A stretch of 7,466 nt of DNA. Origin: an uncultured Fidelibacterota bacterium (lineage in GTDB: Bacteria; Marinisomatota; Marinisomatia; Marinisomatales; TCS55). Under the pieces are notes generated by a model. That model was not told where the DNA came from and made no database searches. It was given only the letters and a program-made list of their open reading frames with translations. This document shows, piece by piece, positions 1-6,780 of the stretch (position 1 is its first letter; the number at the start of each line of letters is the position of its first letter). The stretch is taken from contig CAJWTA010000056.1 of the NCBI GenBank assembly GCA_913046805.1, forward strand, positions 1 through 7,466. Direction: 5' to 3'. The position numbers were made by a program, and so were the translations under genes.

Positions 1-59
1 TATTTATAGATAAATACTTTGCATTTTAGCACCGTACAATCTGAAATTGGAATATGGGT

Positions 60-437
60 ATGAAGTATTCAAATATATTTAAAGCTTTTCTTTTGGTTTA
101 TTTGCTGGTTTTTATTAGTGGATGCAAAGACGATCCTAAAAGACATCTTGAGCTAGGTGAGTGGTATGCGAAGAAAGGTTTGGTTGAAGAAGCCATTTTA
201 GAATTCAAAGAAGTAACTCGTCTTTATCCTGCCTCGCTAAATAATCTTGACAGAGAAGACTTCCAATCTTTGAGCAAAGCTCATTATAATCTTTCGCTTA
301 TGTATACTAAAAAAGGTTGGTGGGATTATGCTCTTGAGGAGGCTGAGCTATGCTTCAAACTTCAACCAACGAAAAAACACTTTGAACTTTTGGATCTAAT
401 TAAGCAAAGATCAAAATTAGAAAATTCTGAGTCTTAA
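60..437 (+). CDS. Small TPR-repeat lipoprotein
   Basis: Predicted lipid-anchored envelope protein of 125 residues; role unknown. The N-terminus is a lipoprotein signal: MK start, hydrophobic core, then lipobox I-S-G-C with the lipidated Cys at residue 22. The mature part starts K-D-D; Lys rather than Asp at +2 would favour the outer membrane if Lol sorting rules apply. Two helix-turn-helix TPR-like units follow. One is at about 28-57 (LGEWYAKKG then EEAILEFKEV, ending LYP). The other is at about 71-103 (AHYNLSLMYTKKG then YALEEAELCFKLQP). TPRs are protein-interaction scaffolds, so an assembly or partner-binding role is inferred. An in-frame ATG at 54 exists, but the ATG at 60 is preferred because TGGA at 48-51 is then at ribosome-binding distance (about 8 nt) and the signal begins MK. 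The gene is convergent with the following one, with one base between stop codons. The product is short for a TPR lipoprotein but appears complete. Confidence 0.8.
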   Translation: MKYSNIFKAFLLVYLLVFISGCKDDPKRHLELGEWYAKKGLVEEAILEFKEVTRLYPASLNNLDREDFQSLSKAHYNLSLMYTKKGWWDYALEEAELCFKLQPTKKHFELLDLIKQRSKLENSES

Positions 438-438
438 G

Positions 439-1221
439 TTAAATATTACCTGAACGGTGCTCACCTCCATCACAGTAAATTATCGAACAATTAATAAAAT
501 TTGCTTCGGGTTTTAAAAGCATCGAAATGGTACCAGCTACATCGTCTGGTGTAGTCGTCCTTCGCATAGGGTTTCTTTTTTTAGTGTTTTCTACCCAATC
601 TTCCCACCTATCATTTATTTTTGTAAGTGCTCTTGTTGGAGTAACTCCGGCTTGAACGGAATTTGCTGTAATACCAATCTGACCAAGCTCCCAACCTATT
701 TGTCTAATGATTGCTTCCATAGCAACTTTAGCCACACTCACAGGACCATATCCTTCCATAGCCAGATAATTTCCTTCGCTAGTAAGTCCAATAACACGCG
801 ATCCATCTCCAAGCAACTTCTCATTTAAAAGGCCCTGGGTCCAATACAAAAGCGAATTACCCATGACATGCACTGTCATATCCATTTGTCTTTGGGTAAC
901 TGGTTTGTCTCCAAAAAAATTTGTCGTGGTCCCAAATGCTATAGAATGAAGGAGAAGTTTTAGTTTAGAGCCAGCTGTAATTTCTTTAATTTTTGGAATA
1001 TATTTTAACATTGCCTCTTCAGATGCTGCATTGGTGTTAAAATAATGGCAACGCCCGCTTGTTAGCTCGTTGACTTCATTTATAGTTTCTTCAGCAATTT
1101 TTTTTGCCTCTCCTCTATCAAAATGAAATGCTATAATACCGTATCCATCTTTAGCTAGTCGCTTAGCAGTTGCAGCTCCATGACCAGTAGAACCCCCCAA
1201 TAATAAAACCCACTCTGACAT
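439..1221 (-). CDS. Enoyl-ACP reductase, FabI/FabL-like SDR
   Basis: Short-chain dehydrogenase/reductase of 260 residues, the usual FabI length, probably reducing trans-2-enoyl-ACP to acyl-ACP in the last step of each fatty acid elongation cycle in the cytosol. The N-terminal Rossmann motif is G9-x3-G13-x-G15 (GGSTGHG), the classical SDR form. Residues 91-97 read LHSIAFG, close to the HSIGFA segment of FabI. The catalytic pair is Tyr158 and Lys165, spaced Y-x6-K as in FabI and FabL, not the Y-x3-K of ordinary SDRs. QAGVTPTRAL (190-199) and YCDGG (249-253) match the FabI substrate-loop and C-terminal regions. Arg36 after strand 2 could favour NADPH, which is inferred. The ATG is supported by AGGAG at 1227-1231, five bases upstream. 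It is divergent from fabA, which acts on the same intermediate. An atypical SDR with another enoyl substrate cannot be excluded. Confidence 0.78.
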   Translation of the reverse strand: MSEWVLLLGGSTGHGAATAKRLAKDGYGIIAFHFDRGEAKKIAEETINEVNELTSGRCHYFNTNAASEEAMLKYIPKIKEITAGSKLKLLLHSIAFGTTTNFFGDKPVTQRQMDMTVHVMGNSLLYWTQGLLNEKLLGDGSRVIGLTSEGNYLAMEGYGPVSVAKVAMEAIIRQIGWELGQIGITANSVQAGVTPTRALTKINDRWEDWVENTKKRNPMRRTTTPDDVAGTISMLLKPEANFINCSIIYCDGGEHRSGNI

Positions 1222-1338
1222 AATTTCTCCTATGTTAAGTTTAAATTTAATGAAAAATGTGATTAAATGAACGACATAGAAAACAACTCTTCTTTATTAT
1301 TTTTTTAGGTAAATTATCTCTAAGAATTGGACAAAAAA
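1222..1338. promoter_or_regulatory. Divergent intergenic region, reductase / fabA
   Basis: This is the longest non-coding gap in the window, about 117 bp, and must hold the promoters of both the leftward reductase gene and the rightward fabA-ychF-membrane protein unit. It is very AT-rich. It contains a 10-bp palindrome TTAAATTTAA at 1241-1250 and a T-tract near 1298-1306, followed by an AT-rich stretch (TAAATTAT, 1310-1317) that could serve as a -10 element for fabA. No convincing -35 element or known operator such as a FadR, FabR or FapR site is recognisable by eye. The promoter role is inferred from gene orientation. Confidence 0.5.
1227..1231 (-). promoter_or_regulatory. Ribosome binding site of the enoyl-ACP reductase gene
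   Basis: On the minus strand this reads AGGAG, five bases before the ATG at 1221. It is one of the few clear Shine-Dalgarno sequences in the window and fixes the start of the reductase. Confidence 0.75.
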
Positions 1339-1884
1339 ATGAGCAAAAAAAAGCGCTTTTCGAAACAAGATTTATTAAGTAGTGGAATGGGTAAACTTTT
1401 TGAAACCCTTGACGGAAAACTTCCAAAACCCCCTATGCTGATGATGGACAAAATAATTCACATATCTGATGAAGGTGGTGCTTATGGTAAGGGTGAGATT
1501 AAAGCAGAACTAGACATCGATAAATCCTTGTGGTTTTTTGACTGTCACTTTAAGAATGATCCTGTAATGCCAGGATGTTTAGGTCTAGATGGATTTTGGC
1601 AACTACTCGGCTTTTTCCTTACTTGGGCTGGAGGCAAAGGAAAAGGGAGAGCTCTGGGTGTAAAAGACTTGAAGTTTAAAGGTCAGGTTAGGCCGTATCA
1701 TGAAAAAATCACCTATCGAATCGATATCAAAAAATTTATAACAAAACCTACCCATATGGTATGGGGTGATGCCGTTCTTGAAGTAAAGAACAAAGCTATT
1801 TATTTTGCCAAAGACTTACAGGTAGGACTCTTTGAAAGCCTCACTTGGGATCATGGCAAAGATCCTGCAGTTGACCCCTTTTAA
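1339..1884 (+). CDS. fabA: 3-hydroxydecanoyl-ACP dehydratase/isomerase FabA
   Basis: Bifunctional hot-dog-fold enzyme that dehydrates 3-hydroxydecanoyl-ACP to trans-2-decenoyl-ACP and isomerises it to cis-3-decenoyl-ACP, the first committed step of anaerobic unsaturated fatty acid synthesis; cytosolic, normally a homodimer. The 181-residue product follows E. coli FabA along its whole length: LPKPPMLMMD near 28-37, LWFFDCHF with catalytic His70, DPVMPGCLGLD with catalytic Asp84, GKGRALGV (101-108) and VGLFE (162-166). The tail after VGLFE is about ten residues longer than in E. coli. An in-frame TTG at 1327 would add four residues; the ATG at 1339 is chosen because it aligns with the E. coli start. 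No strong ribosome binding site is seen. fabB, the usual partner, is not next to it. ychF follows after 27 bases, probably in the same transcript. Confidence 0.95.
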   Translation: MSKKKRFSKQDLLSSGMGKLFETLDGKLPKPPMLMMDKIIHISDEGGAYGKGEIKAELDIDKSLWFFDCHFKNDPVMPGCLGLDGFWQLLGFFLTWAGGKGKGRALGVKDLKFKGQVRPYHEKITYRIDIKKFITKPTHMVWGDAVLEVKNKAIYFAKDLQVGLFESLTWDHGKDPAVDPF

Positions 1885-1911
1885 TCTATATAAAGTTAAA
1901 TAAATAAAATT

Positions 1912-3006
1912 ATGTCCTTAACTTGCGGAATAATTGGATTACCCAATGTAGGCAAATCAACCATCTTTAATGCCTTAACCTCTTCATCTATTCCTGCAGA
2001 GAATTATCCCTTTTGCACAATTGAACCTCATATGGGGATTGTACCGTTACCCGATTCGAGACTGCATATTTTAGAAAAAATATATGAACCTGAAAAATTA
2101 ACTCCCGCCAACGTTGAATTCACTGATATTGCTGGATTGGTAAAAGGAGCAAGCAAAGGTGAAGGGCTGGGCAATCAATTTTTAGCTCAAATAAGACAGG
2201 TTGATGCGATTATCCACGTCGTTCGGTGCTTTGAAGATGAGAATATCTCACATGTTGAAAAAAGCATTGATCCAATAAGAGACATTGAACTAATTGAAAC
2301 CGAACTGCTGTTAGCGGATCTTGCTACAATTGAAAAAACCCTAATCCGACTTGACAAACTATCAAGATCTGATAAAAAAATTATCGCTGATTATGAATTA
2401 ATAAAAAATTTGAAACGGTTTTGCGATGAAGGTAATCCTGCACGGAATTTTTCATGCAACAGCACAGAGTTTAATTTTATTAAGAGCATGTTCCTACTAA
2501 CCTCAAAACCAATAATGTATATAGCAAATATAAATGAAGAAGAGTTAATATCAGGTAAATCTGGGAATTTTTCAAAATTATTGTTATCAAAATTTAGTGA
2601 GGAGGCAGAAATCATTAGGCTGTGTGGAAAGGTGGAACAAGAAATTTCTACTCTTGATATAGATGAGCAGGATGAATTTTTAAAAGAATACGAGCTTCAA
2701 GAGCCTGGGCTGAATATTTTAATTAGAAAAGCGTTCAATCTTCTAAACTTGGAAACATATTTTACTGGCGGAAAATCTGAAGTTAGAGCTTGGACCATCA
2801 AAAAAGGGTCTAGTGCTCCAGAAGCTGCATCTGCGATTCATACCGATTTTCAAAAGGGCTTTATTAAGGCGGAAATTATAAAATATGAAGATTTAAAAAA
2901 GCTTGGCTCTGAAAAACTGGTCAAAGAATCTGGTCTTGCAAAACTTGAAGGCAAAGATTACATAGTGCAAGATGGTGATTGCATATTTTTTCATTTTAAC
3001 GTTTAG
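1912..3006 (+). CDS. ychF: Ribosome-associated ATPase YchF (Ola1 family)
   Basis: TRAFAC-class P-loop protein of 364 residues, the usual YchF length. It is an Obg-related protein that prefers ATP to GTP, binds ribosomes and is linked to translation and stress responses in other bacteria. Motifs in order: G1 P-loop GLPNVGKS at 9-16; G3 DIAGLV at 72-77, where a hydrophobic residue replaces the catalytic Gln of Ras-like GTPases; the glycine-rich GASKGEGLG at 79-87; and the family's altered G4, N206-I-N-E209, instead of NKxD, consistent with ATP specificity. The coiled-coil arm lies at about 120-200. The C-terminal TGS domain (about 280-364) contains FTGG, EVRAWTIKKG and HTDFQKGFIKAE and ends in FNV as YchF proteins do. 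The ATG has no clear Shine-Dalgarno; the upstream bases are A/T only. It sits between fabA and a membrane protein gene on the same strand. Confidence 0.97.
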   Translation: MSLTCGIIGLPNVGKSTIFNALTSSSIPAENYPFCTIEPHMGIVPLPDSRLHILEKIYEPEKLTPANVEFTDIAGLVKGASKGEGLGNQFLAQIRQVDAIIHVVRCFEDENISHVEKSIDPIRDIELIETELLLADLATIEKTLIRLDKLSRSDKKIIADYELIKNLKRFCDEGNPARNFSCNSTEFNFIKSMFLLTSKPIMYIANINEEELISGKSGNFSKLLLSKFSEEAEIIRLCGKVEQEISTLDIDEQDEFLKEYELQEPGLNILIRKAFNLLNLETYFTGGKSEVRAWTIKKGSSAPEAASAIHTDFQKGFIKAEIIKYEDLKKLGSEKLVKESGLAKLEGKDYIVQDGDCIFFHFNV

Positions 3007-3018
3007 GATATAATTGTA

Positions 3019-3504
3019 ATGTGGTTTTTTATGATATTGTGTTATGTGTTGGTCGTTATTTCCGGCCTAGGTTTATTTCAAATTGGACTAAACCATTATT
3101 TTGATTTTTTCCTCACTAACCGCATATCTTTTGATCTAATTGTAAGCATTATTTTTATAGCCGCTCAAACATTGGTAATGTTTTTCTTTGTTGGAACGGG
3201 CGTTAATGTTAGGGAGTATCTTGAAACACACCCTGAATTGGGAGATGAGCTTTACAGAAAAATGTTTGCAATTAAAAGGCGATTATACCCACCAACGATG
3301 ATGCTTACAATTCTATTTATGGCAATGGTAATTGTAGATGGAATTTTCTACTTTGGCAAAATTTCAGAATGGTGGTTTCATATTCTTTATTTTTTAACAC
3401 TGTATTATTATTATAAAGCGACAAAAGAACAGCATGCCAGCTTTATAGGGAGCACTAAAATTGTGTTAAAAATGACAGAAAAAGAAAGAGAGTCTATCGG
3501 CTAA
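3019..3504 (+). CDS. Four-helix membrane protein of unknown function
   Basis: I do not recognise this family. The 161-residue product is strongly hydrophobic, with four likely membrane helices at about 2-24, 38-60, 92-112 and 115-134. A polar loop at 61-91 (VREYLETHPELGD, then a basic IKRRLYPP) lies between helices 2 and 3, and the C-terminal tail (about 135-161) is charged. Both the Arg/Lys-rich loop and the charged tail are probably cytoplasmic by the positive-inside rule, which puts both termini inside. Histidines at 26, 71, 121 and 139 lie near helix ends, but no established haem or metal motif is visible. The start lies 12 bases after the ychF stop, with a weak GGATA at 3007-3011, so co-transcription with fabA-ychF is likely. 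It ends three bases from the stop of the convergent gene. A role in membrane physiology is only a guess from its neighbours. Confidence 0.75.
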   Translation: MWFFMILCYVLVVISGLGLFQIGLNHYFDFFLTNRISFDLIVSIIFIAAQTLVMFFFVGTGVNVREYLETHPELGDELYRKMFAIKRRLYPPTMMLTILFMAMVIVDGIFYFGKISEWWFHILYFLTLYYYYKATKEQHASFIGSTKIVLKMTEKERESIG

Positions 3505-3507
3505 ATC

Positions 3508-4680
3508 TTAGTTGGTCATTTTCCAGAAAGCTATACCTCCGGCTTGTTTTCCAGTTTCAGCAATAGCAACAGGCTTTAATTTTTTCAAATCAAATATTTC
3601 TACTGCACCTGGCTCTTTACCAACTCCTTCTACGGTCACAAAAGCATATCTACTATCAGGTGAAATGGATACTCCGTGCGTAACTTTTCGAGTGTTGTTA
3701 AATTTTGCAACTTCTTTGCCTTTTTTCAAATCCCAAACTCCAGTTTTGGCCGCACTCTTATAGGTTACAACCATATATTTACCATCCCTGCTTACTTCAC
3801 AATTATAGGGGCCTTTGTCTGTTTTAAAGGTTCTATTAACTTTCCATTTCTTTACATCAACTTCAACTACATTATCTGTGCCATTGTTAACTACATACAA
3901 TAAATCATCATTTGGATGAGGATAAACCCAGGTTGGTTTTTCAGGTGGCATATTATGACCCATTGCCATATGCCCCATTGCAGCCATTCCTTTTTTATCT
4001 TTATTTGACATCTTTTTAGCGCTGTGCATTGAGTGCATCGAGTGGGATGAATGCTTTCCTTTTTTAGGAGTTTTTTTCATTGAAGCAGCAGGCGGGGAAG
4101 TCTGAAGGGTTCTTGTGACCTCCATAGACATTGCATCAATTTCATAAAGCATGCCTGACATCATCGCAACAGAATAATGCTTTAATCCATTATTTAGTAT
4201 TCGTGAACCATGAGGCATAATACCAGTCTCTACTCTTTCAACTTCAACCATTTCGTCAGGGTCAACTATTGAAACTGTGCTAGCATTTGAATGTCCTCCA
4301 TGAAGATTAAAGTTAACGACATATAACAGACCTGTCGCTTTTGATATTTCCATTGTCGCTGGAAACATTCCTAGCTCTACTCGTTCAACAAATTTATCTG
4401 TACCTGTTTCGTATTTATATAAATGCCCATAAGGCATTCCATGCGCCATGGATAAGTACCAATGTTCCCCATCTGGGGAGACCGTAATTCCATGCGGACC
4501 TTCAATTTCAAGCGGCCAAACTCCAACTGGTATTGTTTTTTCAACAACAGCTTTTTTACCATCAAATTTAATTAACGCAACTTCATCTTCTGATTCTGCG
4601 CAAACATAAATATAATAATCATTGGCTACCGTAATAGTAGAAAAAATGATTAAAGAAAAAGTTAATAGTATTTTTTTCAT
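3508..4680 (-). CDS. Exported YVTN/YncE-type beta-propeller with Met/His-rich insert
   Basis: Secreted or periplasmic protein of 390 residues with a Sec signal peptide (1-19, cut near VAN-DYY). Units of about 45 residues begin near 62, 107, 156, 249, 291, 334 and 380, with the recurrent pattern PHG-x4-SPDG then a YV strand. The last unit is completed by the N-terminal strands (about 22-58), giving a seven-bladed propeller with a velcro closure. Between blades 156-200 and 249-290 sits an insert (201-247) with nine Met, six His and ten Lys, resembling Met/His segments of copper-handling proteins. Histidines 63, 157 and 335 occupy the same blade-start position and could line one face. YncE-type proteins are often binding scaffolds, so metal binding is inferred. 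The start codon overlaps the upstream stop by one base (TAATG); GGGA lies about ten bases upstream. It is the last gene of the three-propeller cluster. Confidence 0.85.
   Translation of the reverse strand: MKKILLTFSLIIFSTITVANDYYIYVCAESEDEVALIKFDGKKAVVEKTIPVGVWPLEIEGPHGITVSPDGEHWYLSMAHGMPYGHLYKYETGTDKFVERVELGMFPATMEISKATGLLYVVNFNLHGGHSNASTVSIVDPDEMVEVERVETGIMPHGSRILNNGLKHYSVAMMSGMLYEIDAMSMEVTRTLQTSPPAASMKKTPKKGKHSSHSMHSMHSAKKMSNKDKKGMAAMGHMAMGHNMPPEKPTWVYPHPNDDLLYVVNNGTDNVVEVDVKKWKVNRTFKTDKGPYNCEVSRDGKYMVVTYKSAAKTGVWDLKKGKEVAKFNNTRKVTHGVSISPDSRYAFVTVEGVGKEPGAVEIFDLKKLKPVAIAETGKQAGGIAFWKMTN
3940..4080 (-). other. Met/His/Lys-rich insert coding segment (putative copper/silver-binding)
   Basis: This segment encodes residues 201-247 of the YVTN propeller. 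It opens with a Lys-rich stretch. It then has an SMHSMHS micro-repeat (within 4021-4053), a second Lys-rich spacer, and a GHMAMGHNM cluster (within 3949-3987), before EKP resumes the fold. Met and His spaced two or three residues apart are typical of Cu(I)/Ag(I) sites in the CusF, PcoB/CopB and CopK class of proteins. The insert lies exactly at a blade junction, so it should loop out without breaking the propeller. Metal identity is inferred. Confidence 0.7.
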
Positions 4681-4682
4681 TA
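4678..4682 (-). promoter_or_regulatory. TAATG stop-start overlap (translational coupling)
   Basis: The TAA stop of the Ig/LVIVD protein (4680-4682) and the ATG of the YVTN propeller (4678-4680) share one base. Such overlaps usually let a terminating ribosome restart on the next gene, which would keep the two proteins in linked amounts. Confidence 0.75.
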
Positions 4683-6773
4683 GTTAGTTCCCATAGGTTC
4701 GTTGTCAACTAGTCTAACTGCCCAAAGTCCGTTGTAATGATCTGCAAAATAAATAAGACCTTTGTATGGAATAACGCCCCAAACATTGGTTTCATTTGCT
4801 ATTTTTCCATTAGGATCTCTTCCTTCAAAGAACGCGATCTCTCTGCCTTGAGCATACAAATCACCTAAAAGTTCTCCAGATATGTCAAGCACTCTAATAC
4901 CACCATAGTAATAACCAGCGTATAAAATATCACCTTCAACCCAGTGGTTGTGAGAACCGACTTCAGGTATTTGGTAAATTGCTGTTTCTACAGGATTGTT
5001 AATATCTGTAAAATCTATAAAGTGGAATCCACCCTGATAAATTCTTTCTGCTGATCCAGGAATGCTCTTTGCCCACTCATCACCATTAATCATGTAGAAC
5101 TTGTCTGATGACTGACTGACAAAAGGAAAGGTTGCGTGATTGTGTCCATTTGGATCTGATTTGCTAGCAATTTTAATTGGGTTTCCAGGGCTACCTTTTC
5201 CAGCAAGCGCTAGAAACGGATTGTAATTCTTTTTGTCCCGGGATTGCTCGCTTTGAGGCACTCCACCAACATCAACAATATGAACCCCGTCAGCCCAATT
5301 AGATGAATAGGCAATTCCATTTTCTACCCAAACGTCATGAATACTATGTCCAGGAGTATCTAATTCGTATGAACTTACACGAAATGGGTTAGCTGGATCG
5401 CTAATGTTTATAACATCGTATCTTGTTCCAGCGCTAAGAGCATATACGTGATCTTGATAAATAAAGACATTGTGAACTCCACCGGTTAAGTCGTCGTCGT
5501 ACATCTTGGTGATTTTTACATTATATGGATCTGTGACATCCAAAATAACTAATCCATTTTTACGGTTTGATGCACCTTCACGAGAAATAATTCCCACTCT
5601 TCCATTTTCACTTATTTTGACATCATTGACTGTTCGAGCATCAACCTTTACAGTGTCAATTATTTTCATCTTTGAGGGATCAGAGATATCCCAAAAGTAA
5701 GCCTCTCCATCAGCGCTATGCGTTCCAGTGACTGCAAAATCTTTTCCTTTATGCTTGCCTACACCAGGCCATACCCATAAATCAGAAGTATGGTGGTCTG
5801 TAACAGTACCATGCCCAACGACCTCTATTCTTTTTTTAACATTTCTTGGGACGACTTTTACTTTAGTTATAGCAGAGTAACCACTCGACTGTGCAGTAAT
5901 TGTGTAAATACCGGGAGTTTCTGCTACAAATTTCCCTTGATTTGTAATGGTCCCCGATGCGGGCAAACCAACTGATTCCGAAGATTTGTTATTAATGAAT
6001 ACATCGGAATATATAGCCCTTCCTGTATAGGAGAATGAGATGGGCACTCCCTTTACTGATTGACCGCGAGAATTTAAAAGCTTCGCATCCAGTGTTATTA
6101 CATCGCCAGTCCTGATTTCATTTTTAGGACTTTTTAATGATAGAGACTTTGCAGGGTTTTTATCAGCTTTAACCCTAATAGTCTCATTGATATTTTCTGC
6201 GCTGGCGGTAATTGAGAACCTTCCAGTTCTTTTAACTGTTAAATTACCAAAGCGGTCAAATTCTGCTATCTTTTCGTTGTTTGTAGAGAAATTAACCTCT
6301 ACTTCCTCTCTTAATAAATTCGCCTTATCAAACACTTGGGCTTCATAATTAACATTCGTTCCGGTATAAACTTTTTTATTAGGATCAACAAAAACGACCC
6401 TATCCAAAGGTGGGCTAGGAACATTAATTTCAAGCTGTCCTGAAACATATCCACCTTTTACTCCACGGGCATATGCTCTTATCGATAGTTTACCAGATTT
6501 ATAGGCCTGAACGGTTATTTCTGAGACTCCAGTTGAATCGCTCATTCTTGGTTCTACAGAAAGAGCTCTTCTTTGACCTCTGACCATAAACTGATTATTT
6601 ACTTGTTTTCCTTTAGAGTCAACCAGTCGAACCACCATGTTTTTAGACTCACCAACATTCAGTGAAATTGAGTCCGGCTCAAAAACAAACTTAAGTTCTT
6701 TATTTTGATTGCTTGGGGGCTGTGCAAAAATAATTGTAAACATCAAAAAAGAGGCTGATATAAATTTTTTCAT
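4680..6773 (-). CDS. Exported protein: three Ig-like domains plus LVIVD-type beta-propeller
   Basis: Envelope or secreted protein of 697 residues; signal peptide 1-17 (cut near IIFA-Q). Three bacterial Ig-like (BIG2-type) domains follow at about 28-117, 123-203 and 207-308; the first contains SISLNVGES and the third ends YTITAQSSGYS. Residues about 313-690 form an LVIVD-type propeller with strands such as YFWDISDP, GLVILDVTDP, YDVINISDP, GVHIVDV, FHFIDFTD and IRVLDISGE. Blade starts near 330, 383, 434, 479, 546, 608 and 663 suggest seven blades, several opening with His (H434, H479, H546, H608). No enzyme active site, C-terminal sorting domain or membrane anchor is visible. Ig-like modules probably project the propeller or bind surface polymers (inferred). 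CGGAG at 6781-6785 supports the ATG. The C-terminal half is paralogous to the upstream gene, and the downstream gene overlaps its stop. Confidence 0.87.
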   Translation of the reverse strand: MKKFISASFLMFTIIFAQPPSNQNKELKFVFEPDSISLNVGESKNMVVRLVDSKGKQVNNQFMVRGQRRALSVEPRMSDSTGVSEITVQAYKSGKLSIRAYARGVKGGYVSGQLEINVPSPPLDRVVFVDPNKKVYTGTNVNYEAQVFDKANLLREEVEVNFSTNNEKIAEFDRFGNLTVKRTGRFSITASAENINETIRVKADKNPAKSLSLKSPKNEIRTGDVITLDAKLLNSRGQSVKGVPISFSYTGRAIYSDVFINNKSSESVGLPASGTITNQGKFVAETPGIYTITAQSSGYSAITKVKVVPRNVKKRIEVVGHGTVTDHHTSDLWVWPGVGKHKGKDFAVTGTHSADGEAYFWDISDPSKMKIIDTVKVDARTVNDVKISENGRVGIISREGASNRKNGLVILDVTDPYNVKITKMYDDDLTGGVHNVFIYQDHVYALSAGTRYDVINISDPANPFRVSSYELDTPGHSIHDVWVENGIAYSSNWADGVHIVDVGGVPQSEQSRDKKNYNPFLALAGKGSPGNPIKIASKSDPNGHNHATFPFVSQSSDKFYMINGDEWAKSIPGSAERIYQGGFHFIDFTDINNPVETAIYQIPEVGSHNHWVEGDILYAGYYYGGIRVLDISGELLGDLYAQGREIAFFEGRDPNGKIANETNVWGVIPYKGLIYFADHYNGLWAVRLVDNEPMGTN

Positions 6774-6780
6774 GATTTAA

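Noticed and set aside
1..53. Possible 3' end of an upstream plus-strand gene (frame ending TAG at 27-29)
   Set aside because: Nine codons are too few to support; all three plus frames meet a stop within 30 bases, so there is no way to choose.
1241..1250. Palindrome TTAAATTTAA as a regulator operator
   Set aside because: Ten-base AT palindromes are expected by chance in DNA this AT-rich and the sequence matches no operator I know. It is noted only within the intergenic region.
1327..1329. TTG as the fabA start
   Set aside because: It adds only four residues, lacks a well-placed ribosome binding site, and the ATG at 1339 aligns with the E. coli FabA N-terminus.
2391..2615. Minus-strand open frame inside ychF
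   Set aside because: It lies wholly within a confidently identified gene, has no ribosome binding site and shows no recognisable protein features.
3512..3903. Overlapping plus-strand open frames opposite the YVTN propeller
   Set aside because: They are antisense shadows of a well-supported gene, with composition typical of reverse-complemented coding sequence.
4021..4053. Short direct DNA repeat as a mobile or CRISPR-like element
   Set aside because: The repeat is a few codons long and is explained by the Ser-Met-His protein micro-repeat. There are no spacers or flanking inverted repeats.
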